From Malachius bipustulatus (Eukaryota > Arthropoda > Insecta > Coleoptera > Melyridae): a stretch of 64,000 nucleotides of DNA. This document shows positions 48,879 through 61,555 of this stretch, piece after piece. How positions within the stretch are numbered: the first letter of the stretch is position 1; the number at the start of each line of letters is the position of its first letter. The translations under genes and the position numbers were made by a program. The notes below the pieces were generated by a model, which saw only the letters and a list, made by a program, of their open reading frames with translations, was not told the origin of the DNA and did not search any database. Where the stretch lies: NCBI GenBank assembly GCA_910589415.1, contig OU342630.1, positions 40,580,012 to 40,644,011 of the forward strand. The letters are read 5' to 3'.

Positions 48879-49675
48879 TACAGGGTGTTATTAAATTGAA
48901 TGTCAATATTTAAGGGGGCGATTTTTTGGTCCATTTTAAGAAGAAAACTTCATAAAAACGTATGTCCTAAGAGTCTTAACTTTTGAGATACAGGGTGGTA
49001 AAGTTTAATTAAAATAAATCATTTTTTCGTAATATCTGTAATACCGCTCTGGATATTTTAATGAAATTTCGTACCTATACAGGTATTACGCATCAAGGGG
49101 AATTTTTTCATGTACCACGTTTCATTTTATTTCCATTAGTGACGATGGTGCACGATCGTGCAGAATTTTACCGGCATATTTTAGCAGACATTGATGGTAC
49201 TCCACTGATTTCTGTTCAAATAAAAATCATTTCCAAACATCGGAAATTGGAATCCCCATTCATTTCCAAGCAAATTTTATTACCTATTTTTTCTCAGGCC
49301 GATGCACGGTTTTCGCGTAAAAAAATAAAATCTGTTTCTCTACATGGTCACAAGATTGTCGTTAAAATGACAATAAAAAAATATAAAAATATGCAGGTAA
49401 AATTCTGCACGATCGTTACTGGTGGAGATAAAACGAAATGTGGTACATGAAAAAATGCCTCTTGATGAGTAATACCTGTCTACTAAATTTCATTAAAATA
49501 TCCAGAGCGGTATTACAGATATTATGAAAAAATTATTTATTTTTAAAAACTTTACCACCCTGTATCTCAAAAGTTAAGACTTTTAAAACATACGTTCTTA
49601 TGAAGTTTTCTTCTTAAAATTGACCCAAAAATCACCCCCTTAAATATTGACATTCAATTACAAAACACCCTGTAT
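48879..49675. repeat. about 800-bp palindromic element
   Basis: TACAGGGTGTTATTAAATTG at the left and its near inverse ending ACACCCTGTA at the right, arms about 380 bp with further inner TACAGGGTGGTAAAG ends. The 129-residue frame inside is palindromic sequence, not a gene. It sits just downstream of the 50-kb receptor exon in the transcript. Confidence 0.85.
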
Positions 49676-50048
49676 ACCGGGTTTGATATTCATTCCTACT
49701 GAACCTGAGTTTCACTCATCATGAAGCAGTCTAGGTAGATGCCGTCTATCTAAAATAAATTCACACATCAACTATTCCCCAATAGTTGATTGTAGATTAA
49801 TAAATCTACAAGTTCAGTTCGGTGATTCACTTGTCCTCATGTAAGCTTGCCACCTGTTAACCTAATATTATATATTTTAACTACTTTATTATTGTTAGTA
49901 TGTCAACAACACGAACAGAATTTTTTTTCCTACTTCTATAATCGCTTTAAGCAATAAAAAACCAACAGCACCAATCATAACATTAGCAGCGCAGTCATGC
50001 ATTATAGGCATGCATGCATTATACAAAAAATATTTATACAAAAAAAAC

Positions 50049-50306
50049 CTTTGGATTCAGCCCGCTGCCCTGCCTGAGAAACGTTCCCGTGATGAACCAG
50101 AAGCTGTTGGATACGGAAAACTGGTTCTCGACGATGTCGCTGTCCTGGTGGCAGGGATGGGGGTTGTGCCATTCGTAGGGCGAGAAGCGTGCCATCACAA
50201 ACAGGGTGAAAGAAACCAGCATGTACGCTGCCAGCACGTACAGCCAAATTTCCACAGCAAGTGGATTCATGAAGGAAAACAGTCGAGTCGGTTGACTTGT
50301 GGGGAC
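50049..50306 (-). CDS. kainate receptor exon, M1 to pore loop M2, Arg at the Q/R site (version R)
   Basis: 258-bp, 86-residue exon, phase 0 at both ends. The acceptor AG is at 50307-50308. The exon opens VPTSQPTRLFSFMNPLA, then M1 (IWLYVLAAYMLVS), then ARFSPYEW, a short cytoplasmic loop with NPHPC and DIVENQF, then the pore helix and loop NSFWFITGTFLRQGSGLNPK. At the position matching the vertebrate Q/R site the codon is AGG at 50073-50075, a genomic Arg, and the +4 site, normally Asp or Glu, is Gly. In the family these residues set calcium permeability and polyamine block, so this version should give a pore with low divalent permeability if it forms homomers. The donor is AAG|GTTTTT, a poor match to GTRAGT. 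It joins in frame to ATSTRIVGG of the M3 exon. Loop length is normal for kainate receptors. Confidence 0.93.
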
Positions 50307-50309
50307 CTG

Positions 50310-51040
50310 GAACGTATGGTCAAAGAGGTTCGAAGTGTTGATTTAAGTTTATGGTGCGCCGAAAAATTATAGGTAAAAACAACACAGTATAACAAACTAT
50401 TTATATGTCAATTTCCCTTGCGGGTATGAATCTAATATTATTCCAGAAAATAATATTAGGTATTAGTGACATGACTAAGAGCACACAACTTATCTCTGTA
50501 CTGGGTTTCAAAAAGGTTCAATAGACGATGCGCGTTTCCTTTTTCGAGTCTCTTGATAAATCACATTATTTTATTTAATGCATTAAATTAAAATTCTTCT
50601 TCAAATTACCCAAGTAAAATAATATTTTCATGGAGAAATTGTGCTTTAAAATAGAATGAAATAAACATTTATTTATATATGCAACGCACAAACAGCTCAA
50701 GTGACATAATGAAGACGCCATCATCTACCATTTTTATAAAAAAAGAACCTATGCAAACATTTCTTTTGTTTTTAATTTTTATGCGTATCTACACGATTTC
50801 GAAATGAACTTTTGAGACACTATTTCAGACGTTAAAATACAGACAGTCCTGATGAGAAAACTTCGCCAAGATCTTTTTTTGCAGATTGGATTCTTTAGTC
50901 TTATTTTCTTGGGCTATGAGGGCTCTTCAACTATAAACTTATGTTGATTCCACCTCTGTATATCTCATTCCAAATGTAAGCTAAAGTACAATCTAAATAA
51001 AAACTATTCAAAATTATGATTCGCCCTGCAAAAAATGCGA
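50310..51040. other. upstream intron, nothing recognised
   Basis: No further receptor exon found immediately upstream of the 50-kb exon. Confidence 0.4.
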
Positions 51041-51045
51041 AAAAT

Positions 51046-51239
51046 GTACAATATTCTCTCTATTTAAATAATATTTTGAACAGTTTTTTGGGTTTTAGGT
51101 TAAGACTTTACTCTGAGTTTGAAAAGTTTTTAAGTATATAAAAACCTAAAAACCAAAAACTAAAACCTGAACCTGAAACCCAAAACACTGTTCAAAATAA
51201 TATCTGTTTTTTATGAGCAGATGATTTAATATTGTACAA
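51046..51239. repeat. 194-bp palindromic element
   Basis: TGTACAATATT...ATTTTGAACAGTTTTTTGGG at the left pairs with CCCAAAACACTGTTCAAAAT...AATATTGTACA at the right, around a loop of AAAACC repeats. Confidence 0.75.
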
Positions 51240-51499
51240 TTTTATAGCTCTACTTAAAATTATTACTAAGTATATGGCGACTTCCAGCACGTAACCTAAA
51301 GTAATAGAGATTTTTATATATTTTAGTTAAAGTGAAAGGAACCATCAGTTGAGTATATACCTAACCCGATCACACGATCACGTTTTCCCCTTTACCCTGC
51401 ATACCCACCGAAAGTGCATTGATCAGGCCGACGGGAGTCGTGAAGTTTTTGAATTTCCAATTTCCATACCGACCAGGACCTAAACGGCTCACACAGATC

Positions 51500-52105
51500 A
51501 TTTATGCCTTCGCCTTGACAGTGCCTGCTTCCTTCTCAGAAGACTTCAACACACGGTGTCCCAATAAATAGGAATTTAAGCCATATATCCTATTGGCTGG
51601 CCGTCTGGGTGGGTCTAAGAGATAGTTTCGAAGGGTTTTTCTTATTAAAAAGTAAGAGATTAGGATCCTGGCAGGCTTGTCCGTGAGCCAGTTCTGCAGC
51701 GGCCATTTCAAGCGGCTTGGACTTCTTACCTTGCCTGTGGTTTGTACGCCTTCTCTTTTCTCAAGCTGTTTCAAAAAATCAGAATACACTTATACCTTTC
51801 CGATTCACCCATTACTACAGTGCCAGGTTCAATAAAGTACGCATCAATCAAATACCTATACCACTTCAAACTAGACCTTGCAACTATTGGATTCTCAGAG
51901 TTCAGGGCGTATCTCTGCGGAAACACCTCTCTGATGACCTAATGTCTTTAGTGTCTCTAGTGTTTCGACTCTCACTGTTGCCGTTGTTTATTTGTTGATT
52001 TGCTGTGTGTTATTATTTTATTTTATTTTTGCTTCTTTTCTATGATAACGCTGTTGGCAATCTCTTTTTTTATTCGTAGTACAATAAAGAAATTTGTATG
52101 GTATA
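51500..52105 (+). mobile_element. possible retroelement 3' remnant
   Basis: GC-richer segment with opposed open frames (51502-51789 minus, 51717-51998 plus), T-rich 3' sequence and ACAATAAAG near 52081. Composition fits a decayed LINE 3' end, but no diagnostic motif is seen. Confidence 0.25.
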
Positions 52106-54975
52106 GTTTTGTAACCCTAAATTTTCAAATTTAATTTTGGCTAGAAATTCAATAATTTCGAACGAACGGTCTCATAGAGCACCTGTGTACCGTTTTTATT
52201 AAGATGCTAAGAAAATATGCCGCCATAAAAATATGTTACTTTTACTTGGGTGAAGAAGCAGTCTAATAAAAACTGTAAAATATTTTCAGTAATGTATTTT
52301 GATTATTGCTGGAGATATTTTTTTATCTCACAATACACTAAACGATAGCACATACACTGTGAAGCTTCCTCTCAGCGAGTGTTATTCCACGGCTAAGAGT
52401 AGAGAGATTTTCATGGTAATCTAACCCTGACTGGTGGAATAGATATCTTTGTATGCAGAACAGAAACACACGCCAAGAGATGAGAATAGAGATAAACAAA
52501 TTGGGGTGCTATTAGGCTCAATACAAGACTGGATCAGCGAGGCTGGAGATCAACTACTGAAACCGGGATTATCGCTGAATATCTAGTAACCTTATCCTAA
52601 GAAAATAACATGTATTCAAGCTCGATAAAATGCTCAGGGAAAAATAAGCCCAAAAACCGACTTCTGTTTCATCTTGCCATTCAAGCCTGTTGTAGGTAAA
52701 ATTCTTTATGTGCTTACCTATCTACCTATTTCTTTTAAATTCATATTCGTGAAAGCTTTTTTTATTTTTCGGAATGGAATTTAACAAAAAATAAGTGCTT
52801 CTTAAAATGTCAAACATTTATTTTAAAATATGATATGCTACTTAAAAAATTCCGCTGACGAATTCCAAATAACGTCAAGAAATTTCAACCGATGCTCAAA
52901 TACTATCAGCTAAAAAACTGGAATTAGTTATGACAAATTTAAAAATATTTTATATAATTTATAATAATTTTATATTAAGATATAATTATAATAATTATAA
53001 TAATATATGTATATTATATGGACTTTATAATAATTTTTCAGCTTTTAAACGACATCTATAGTGAAATCTTATTACCATCTGCTAGAAGTATATGTATAAT
53101 AAAAGTCCCCTTTGTTAAAGTTCATACAACTATAGGTAACTACTTCATCTATTAACATAATGTCTAAGTATTATTATTGCAATTGAATATACATATATTA
53201 TACATATATAGGTACTTCATTATTGTACTGGTGAAACTCTCGTCTTTGAGAGGATGCATATGCGGAACTCAATAATAATCATAATTCCTATTACAAAGAT
53301 ATTGTCTGCCGATTTCATAAAGGAATCAATAAATTTCTTCATTGGTAGTAATTCGCCGTAAGTATAATTATCTATACTGTGATGCACTTTATCTAAAGGC
53401 CCTTGAAATGTTGAATAATATCTTGTCATGATATTTTACATGAACATTCCGGGTTTCAAAAGAACTGAGCTTTGAGTTCGCTTAAACGAATAAAGCTTCT
53501 ATCCTGGTTTCAATTTATCATTTCAGATGATAGTTTCTTATCATAAATGATATATGTATTTTATCTACTTCTATAAGATAACAAATCAATTATTATTAAG
53601 ACCCGTTTTCACGATGAGGGTTTAGCGTGTGAGTTGCTGCCACGACAGTAACTTTCATGCAATTTGCCTCTTGCAAACTAGTTGATGGTCACTCTGACGC
53701 TGTCGCAATAGAACTATTACACTATCACGTTCTATGAGATGGTTAAGAGCAGCTTTCGTGAGAGTGAAAGCAACTGTCACCGTTAAAACGTGCAATGATT
53801 GCAATGATAGTAACTCCCACACTGTTGAGTATTTTTACAGACTAAAGCGATCAAAACGTCCACCAAGACAGGCGATAAGTTTAATGTTTTAAATTTACTG
53901 CAGGAATATTAATGTTTTCGTTGCTGTGGCAAAACAGTTGTCAGATAAAACCCTCATAAATCGAAATGCAGCTGAAGAATAGCTGCTGCCTCTTTCAGGA
54001 TGGAAAACCATTGAAAAGCATCGACAAAAAAATTCTAAACATATTTTGTTATTATGATTGATTAGGTACTAAGAAAGTTTTTAACTATTACGATAGTGCA
54101 ATAAAATCCAATTAATCCGGTTTTAATCCGGCTCTCACGACAATAACTATAGCGATTGTTCTATCACGATTATAATATTATCACATGAAATCGCATTTTC
54201 AAGGTACGACATACATATACCTATGCCTATAAACTATAAAACCTATAATACCTAAACTACTGCCTACTTTCAATGTTCAACTTGCATTATTATTTAATGC
54301 TTAATAATTTAATGTTTAATAAAATGTTACAAAAATATGAAAGTTACAGACATTTGATATTTTACGAATGTTCAGTTACATATTATTATAAGTAGGTAGT
54401 TTTTCTATGTTTTTATAATATTTAAATAATCAAAACATTCACTTAAATTAAAGCGTCCCATATTTTCTAATAAATAAATAAATAGATCTAATAAATAAAT
54501 AGATAAAGTATAGTATTTCACTGGCGCATAATGGCTGTTATCCACTCATATGTTACAGCATTCGCTATAGAGACTCGTGCTGCAATTTTCATCTTTGTAA
54601 CTAATAACCATCACTATGCATTTTTTGAGTAATATATTATTATCCACTCGCACATGTGTACCTGAAAGTGTACCTTGACGTCTTTAAAACATATGAACGT
54701 TGTGTAATGAAAATAAAAGCCGTTCTGTATTTTTTTTTACACTCCTATTTAAATAATATTCAAATTATTATTACCAGAAGAAACTTTTTGAGTTAATTAT
54801 TATTAATTCAGGCTCGTTTCGATTACTCAAAAGCTGTGAATGTGATTAACAGAGCAAAGCTTTAAATACGACCGCTAACTGACATATAAGGTTATTCTGC
54901 AGTTAATCTGGAGAAAGTGTTAGGCTCTGCAGTTTTCCTGCTCTAGCTTCAATTGAAGCTCAGTCAGAATTGCCT
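52106..54975. other. intergenic or intronic, no gene seen
   Basis: Very AT-rich (notably 52930-53220). 53600-54200 has several inverted TCACGA/CTATCACG-type pieces suggesting an old DNA element. No receptor exon recognised. Confidence 0.4.
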
Positions 54976-54979
54976 TGCT

Positions 54980-56900
54980 TTAATTTTTTTTATTTGAAAA
55001 TGCACATGCACTGCAGGATAATCCGTATGACTCTCTCGGAGTGGTGCATGAGCGTAGATATCGATTCTCGCTGAATTTGAATCGTCGCAGGCTGTATTCC
55101 TCGGAAAACACACCTCTTGGAAGGCTATTCCCAAGTGATGCGGTTACATGGGAATATATGAAAGAACTCTTAAAAAAAGGGATGCGAGGTGTAACGAGAA
55201 AATTATCATCCCTCATCCCTACCAGGATATATGAGAAAAAGGGTCAGAGATAAAATGGATCACTGAGGTACGTCGGCATTGATATGAAAGGTCTCAGATA
55301 GAACTCCATCGACGGCCACTCGCAAGGAGCGAACTCCGAGACAGCTCGCAAGCCAAAAGCAGAACTTCTCGGAGATGCCATAAGCCCTGAGTTTTGCCAA
55401 CAATGCCAGACACGGTCGCAAGCTCTAGAAATGTGAAGCGCAACCCCTCGAGGCTCCCCATGACAGCTTGGTAACGTAGGTGAGGAGGTTATTACTTGTT
55501 GATCTCTGCATGCGGAAGCCGTACTGGATGTCGCTAATTATATTAGCTCCTTCCAAGTACTTTAAAAGGTGTTGGTTAATAGCTTTCTCCAAATTTTGGA
55601 TATTACTGAAAGCAAATGCCACTGGTCGATAGTTATTAGGCATGGTCTTCTTGTTTTTTTTTTTTTTAATAGGCTGGGCCCGTGCGCATTTTCAGCAAGA
55701 AGGAAATATTCTATTTTTATAAGATTGAAAAGTCGACCAGAAGCTTTGTTTGTGTCCAAGGCTAACATAATGCGCTTTATGGCTCACTGTCGAAAAACTA
55801 TATCGGATTCTACCAACAGGATCGTTGGTGGGGTTTTTTCCTGAAAATCGACGGAAGAGTGTGAAGAAAACACTCCCGCCAACAAGTTCGCCTTCTCAGT
55901 AGCCGTGGATGCAATAGTCCCGTCTGTCCGTGTAAATGGTGGAAATTCATCTGGTGAAACTATCGCTAACTGCCTGATTGACCGACTAAAAAGCTTTCGA
56001 ACCATTAGGGCAGGAGATAAGTTTGTTCCTAGTTCTTTGGTTGTGAGCTTGGATTGATCTATTATTTTTTTGCATTTGTTTCGAACAAGGATGAACTTGT
56101 GGTGGTTTATGACGTCTGAGCTCTCTCACCATTGCCAAAAAAACAGCTATTTGGAGGCGACAGTTTCCTTGCATCTTTTGTTGAACCAAGGTTGGCTGTT
56201 TGAGGGTTGTTTTTTTGAAGTGGGAATGTAAGCTTCTATGTCAATTAAGATGACTTGAGCAACTTCCTTAGCATCAACAGATAGATCATTGGAACCGTAA
56301 CAAACCCTTCCCATGGAAAAGCTCGATAAATTCTCCCGAGTTCTTCCCATTTGGCGGAACTATAGTGCCAGACTATTCGCCGGTTTTTCGTCAGTGAAGT
56401 TTGAGTATTTAAGCCAGTTGATGTTATGTATATTAAAGTCTCCTAAGATGGCTGTTTCGGCTTTAGGGTAATTTATTTGTATGAAATCAACAGTCTGTCA
56501 GGGACAAAAAAGTGTCTTATACTGCTTATTGCTTGGTGGTCGATATAAGCAACAGATAAATCTACTCGTTTGGCGGCCTGATATCCTAAGCCACATGACG
56601 TCAAAGTAATGAGACTCAAAGTCTCACGTTGGCAGGTGAGTTCGCTTTTGACAAAAATAAAGTTACGTCTAAATCGGGAGTAAAACTCGTATCCTGAGTA
56701 AAGATAATTAACTGTGTTTGACGACGCTTGGACTTTTGTTTCACACAGTGCTAGAATGTGAGGTTTATATCTGCAGATGTACTCAATTGATATTCGTGTT
56801 TAAATCTCTAATATTACAAAAGTCAACTATAAATTTTTCCATTCTGGAGATGTTACTATTCTTGGTCTTGCATGAGAGTGCCTTTGGATTAGTCCCCGCC
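54980..56900 (-). pseudogene. CR1/jockey-like LINE ORF2 remnant with internal deletion
   Basis: Read on the minus strand with frameshifts. Endonuclease pieces come first (about 56800-56370), with AETAILGDFNIHNINWLKY and the GDFN box at 56432-56443. PSNSQPWFNKRCKE (about 56160) follows, then reverse transcriptase pieces PNNYRPVAF, IISDIQYGFR and RVWH, and REVLLL-type fragments to about 55265. The C-terminal GNSLPRGVFSEEYSLRRFKF follows at about 55080-55140. The RT palm with YADD is missing, so about a third of ORF2 was deleted before decay. A 14-bp T-run interrupts it near 55655. Confidence 0.75.
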
Positions 56901-56999
56901 CGGAGATCCGAATGGGGGGTCGTTTTAACTCCGGAAAATTTTAACCGCGGGAACGCTATCCATGCATGCTTTAATTTCTAATATTAAAGCTTTTGCTAA

Positions 57000-59900
57000 G
57001 TAGGTAACCGTAGAATTAAGTCGTTTGTTTCAAATTTCATTGATGGGCGATTTAAAATCAACTTCTATCAAAGTTCAATTACATAACGTGAATGTGGAAA
57101 TTAACCAATGGAGATAACCAATCGAATTATTTAATTTCAGGACGAGAGATTCCATAGTTCGCGATATGACATTTTCACTATGTGTTTGAGGAATTTTAAA
57201 GTCAATCGACGCAATTCCAATTGCGTTCCTTTTAATGATAAGGATAACGCAATGCGTTTCCTTTAAGTTGACGTTAATAGTATGGAAAAGCTTTAACAAG
57301 CTCAAAATTGTTCGGTAATTGACTTGAAAATTTTACAAAAACTACATGAATATGCCTTATTTTAAGGGGAACGAATCACTTGTTTTTATGCTAAAGAGTT
57401 TAATCGGGTATTTTTGACATTAATTTTGACAGAAGTTGATTTGTAGTCTCGCAACCAATAAATTTTAGTCACCGCAAGTTTTTTATTGAGAGATTACCGC
57501 AAGCTATTAATTGAAATCGCTGCGATTGTGTTAATTTCCGAACAGTTTACACCTCTGTTAACGCTTTGCCATTTGGAAAATCACTTTGACTGTTAGTAAA
57601 ACAGAAAGGTGAATTTAAAGCAAATATAAGTACGGAAACATTAAAAAAGCAATTGGAATCGAGTCGAGTGTGCTTGAAAAAATTCCTTGAAAACTCCTCT
57701 TTGTTTTTACTGCGTTTGTGTAGATAAACGTGTTAGTCAGGATATGATGATTTTGAATTTTAGAAGTCTGATTTAAAATTTTTTCAAGTGTTCCACTTAT
57801 GAATACTTTGTAAGTACTTACAACGTTAATAACGCATTCTTTTGATGAAATCCTGAAGGAGACTGGCTAAAATTTCTGTTTTCATGTCTCTTTTTCAGTT
57901 GTTTTTTCAGGTTTTTTCAGGTGTTTCAGGTGTTTTTTATGCCTGAGGAGTCGTACATGCACTTCGCCTGATGTTTCGCAACATTATTTCACAATCATGT
58001 TATTATTTTCACAGCTATTTATGTTAACGATTCACGTTAATTCCTTCAATTTCTATTTGAGTGCCGAGTTAAGAACACAACGACATAGCAGGTTCGGGTG
58101 TTTTGGCTCTCGAGCTAGCCGATTTGCGGCCTCGTTTCCTTCGATGTTTGAGTGTCCTTTAATTCAGGATAGCGTAAGTCTGTTGTGATTGACAAATTAT
58201 CTCCATCTCATTCTAATGCATATAAACTTTGTACCTCCATCCCATTTATTAAATTATTATAGAGATATGAGATATCATAGAGCAGGCACGCTTTGCGAAT
58301 ACGGGCAATAAAGTGCCATGGTCGTGATGATACCCACCGAAATTATATTTTTAAAGTTTTCTTCCTAGCGCTTAATGATGGTGCCAAGCATTTGTTTGTC
58401 GCAATTCGAGCATTTTTCATGTAGTTTTAAAAAATGGCCCTAAATTTCTAAGAAAATGCACACAGAATGGACTTTTTGACAAAACCGAAGAAGACCAAAA
58501 AGAATTAGTACTGCCCTATAGTTTTTAAATAATAGAAGTGTGTGAATGGGATCACCTCCCGGAATTTGAAATTAACTGTAGAACATAATACATACGGTCC
58601 TGCAGTTTTCGAATCGGGGGGAAATGCCGGTTATCAAGTACATTGGTAGAAAATACTTACCAAATTTAATTAAATTCCATCAACTCGTTCAAAAGATACT
58701 GCTCATCAAAAATTTTGGCGAAATGCATGAATCACCTCGTAACATTCAAACGAAGGGCATCAGAAAAATTTCAAAACTAGATCCTGAATTGTCTTGAAAA
58801 ACTACACCTACCCTTAAGCCATGTCGATCTGCTGGTGAAACACCCTGTTTTATTTACTTAATATACTTACATACTGTTGATAAAGAAACTAACAAAAAGT
58901 TTGAAAGCTTGGGTTACCAGAAAAAAGAGTACCCTTTTCAGACTGCTAATTAATATAATATGTTATTTTTTTTAATTTAAATTTTAACGTTAACTGACAT
59001 TTGTTATGTTAATTACGTTAATTAATACGTTAATTAATCTATGTATAGGTAAGATGAAAATGTTTGCGCAACTGCTAGAATTTTTTGTTTGTGAATAAAT
59101 TAGAAGCTTAAATAAATTTATCATTGAACAACTCTGTGTTTTTTGAAGGTTAGAAAATTGTTTACAATAGATTGCTTGCAACTGGTAGTATTTTAAGTGC
59201 TTCGAAAGAACAACTGCTCGTGCAAAAGGTGATTTTTCTCGATGGACAACTGGACGGTCTGCAAAACCACTTGGAATTGAAAGGCAAAAATTTCTATTTT
59301 GAGAAGATTTTGGAAATGACCTATTTCACTACTCAAATACTGTCAGATTGAAGTCACTTCCAAATTAATTGGAAGTCACGACCAACTTCGTAACGTTATT
59401 TTAAATAGCATTCTCTGCGGAACAACCGTATGCCATACAACTTCTTTAAGTGCTTCTAATATGAGTAATTTTTAAGCAAATCCCGTTTTTCTCTATTTGT
59501 TTATAAGGTTAGGCCTATATCTATTTATCTAACTTGTGTGTTATATAAATTAAATGTTCCTACAACTACTGACTCAAAAAGACAAAACTGATATTCACGT
59601 AACACGAAAAAAAAACAGTTTTTGCATGGAACGAATTCGTGTTTTACGGCGGATGCAATTCATAGGTAATTTAACAGATTTGATGTTTCCCTTTCTGCGT
59701 GGTGTGTTCTAATCTGAAATTTTCCTACAGTGTAGAGTTCTGAATTTAAGCTTAATACATAGTTCTTCCGCGTTAGAGATGTAAAGCAATGATTTGCGAA
59801 GTGTTTCGAATAATAGACCGCTTCCTACGTTAACCTCGTGTACCATAACGGAATTGCTATTATCTTTTTTCACCTTTTTTCCCGTTGCAAAACTACACAA

Positions 59901-60600
59901 GCGTCCGCTTTCAAAGCAGTCTTTATAAAGGCTTCAACAAGGGATTATTCATTTTTATGTTTGTTTTTTAGGTATAACGTTGCGATAATTGTTTTGCTGA
60001 ATAAGGGATGTAATTTTCAACTTTTTTTTTTACTTACAAAATAAATACAACTCTAAATATTTGAAAATGTGAATTTCAAGGAGTTTTGAGCGAAAATCAA
60101 TTTCATTCCATTCCACTTAGATGAAAACATATTATTACAATGCTTTTATCCGAACCGAATACTTCTTCTTGTAAATACTCTGAAGATCACTTACACAAAT
60201 TCTATATCATGAATAAAATGGTATGGAACGTATAACACCTAGGTAGGTGCGTACCTACTTAATGGCTTCCTCATTCCTATAAGTACCAATAGGTTAGTTA
60301 TATAGGAATTGGTAATTTTACCTTTTACTTTTTTACCTATACGAAATGGGAAGTACCTACCTACACATTTTCCTGTTTTTTTTAAGAAAAAGTTTCAAGA
60401 TAAATAAAAAACTTATTGTATATTCGAACAAGCGATAGACAGCTTTGGAAAATTTGAATGAAAAAAGAAGATACCTCAAATTTTGTCTAGGTAAACAGAA
60501 AAATTATCGGTTTAGAAGTCTGATAATTTGTTCATTTATATTTTCAATTTCGACGAACTGAACTTCAATATTAACAACTCTATCCCACTACCGGTTATAC
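57000..60600. other. no gene seen; old repeat pieces
   Basis: About 58190-58315 (CTCCATCTCATTC...AATACGGGCA) is a decayed partial copy of the MITE at 13527. 58840-58860 carries an ACACCCTGT end of a one-sided repeat. A short TTTTTTCAGG tandem repeat is near 57893-57940. Otherwise AT-rich. Confidence 0.4.
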
Positions 60601-60609
60601 AGGAAGTAG

Positions 60610-61020
60610 CCATCAACTTTCATATTTTAAATGGGACACCTTGAATAATTATTAGTACACTTTCAGATTGCATGAAGAAATTTCATAAAAATTTTGTTTA
60701 TAGTTCAAGTTTGTAACGAGTGACTTATGAGTTATAAACAAATGAAAATCGCTATGCTTACATTGAAAACGACTCAAGATATCAGAAAACAGTTTACATG
60801 TCCCTACCTCTACTTTCAACATGGAATCCTTTAATTGTGCGGATGAAATATCTAGTGATAAAAATCTGCGATTTTACCAAATATTTTTTTTTTTTTATAT
60901 TTGTAGGTAGTTACCTATATGAAAATTTAAAATATTAACCGTTTTCCGATATCTTGAGTCATTTTAAATTCAATATAACCTGCTTTGAAAATTAATAGTA
61001 GCGATTTTCATTTATTTATA
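60610..61020. repeat. diverged relative of the palindrome at 682-1562
   Basis: GAGTTATAAACAAATGAAAA and TTTACATGTCCCTA correspond to GAGTTATAAACAAGTGAAAA and CTTACATGTCCCTA in the first element. A partial inverse follows at 60930-61020. Confidence 0.55.
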
Positions 61021-61119
61021 AGTAATTAGCACATAAATAATTACTGGTAATACACTTTAACAGTGAAACTCATTTCTTAAATTATTCGCGGAATCCCGTT
61101 TCTTTTACTCGCTTTTATA

Positions 61120-61245
61120 GACGGGGCTTGCTCAGGCAGTTTTTTGTATTAACGTCCTGTCTGATTTTAGGTTGATCGTGTATGGGATACCTCAAGGATC
61201 GATTCTAGACCTTTTATTATTTATCATATTTTATACCGGGTGATC
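61120..61245 (+). pseudogene. reverse transcriptase fragment of a non-LTR element
   Basis: An uninterrupted frame reads FCINVLSDFRLIVYGIPQGS followed by ILDLLLFIIF. GIPQGS (from 61184) is the conserved box 4 of LINE reverse transcriptases, with Asp in place of the usual Gly of ILGP. The fragment is cut off near 61245 by a TACCGGGTGATCC end. Confidence 0.7.
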
Positions 61246-61555
61246 CATCTTAATCTATGTTCAGAAATACGTCAATATAAAGTCATGCGACTGAAGTCAT
61301 GACTGCCTTTGGTTTTTAAATTTTTCTATTTTATTCGGTCTGAAAAGTTGTCTTTTTTTAATGACAAAAGAACAAATATTAAAAAAAATATATTTCTTGA
61401 AGTTTTGGTGTCCATATTTTTTCATACCGAACGACATAAAAAATAATATGGTGGCCATAAGAAAAACGAAAGTTCACAATGAAAACTCGGAGATCTTTTC
61501 GGCTTTGAAATTTTTTGAAATGTCAGATGAGCAGCTCTTGACAACCTATGTAAGA

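Larger units (their letters stand above)
6669..50306 (-). other. partial kainate-type ionotropic glutamate receptor gene (span of recognised exons)
   Basis: Five exons on the minus strand join in frame across canonical AG/GT boundaries to encode the M1-M2-M3-S2 core of a kainate-type glutamate receptor, a tetrameric cation channel of the plasma membrane opened by extracellular glutamate. Two different M1-M2 versions precede one M3 exon and one S2 exon. Via 50049-50306 the readable part is 282 residues. Via 38604-38879 plus 22944-23150 it is 357. The amino-terminal domain, S1 and M4 plus C-tail were not seen: upstream exons should lie above 50306 or beyond the window, and the M4 exon below 6669 or beyond coordinate 1. 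Introns are 4.6 to 38 kb and full of mobile DNA. From memory the shared exons resemble the fly KaiR1D group; this needs an alignment. No symbol is assigned. Confidence 0.9.

Noticed and set aside
49061..49450. 129-residue plus-strand frame
   Set aside because: Lies wholly within a palindromic element; its two halves are mirror images and it resembles no protein.
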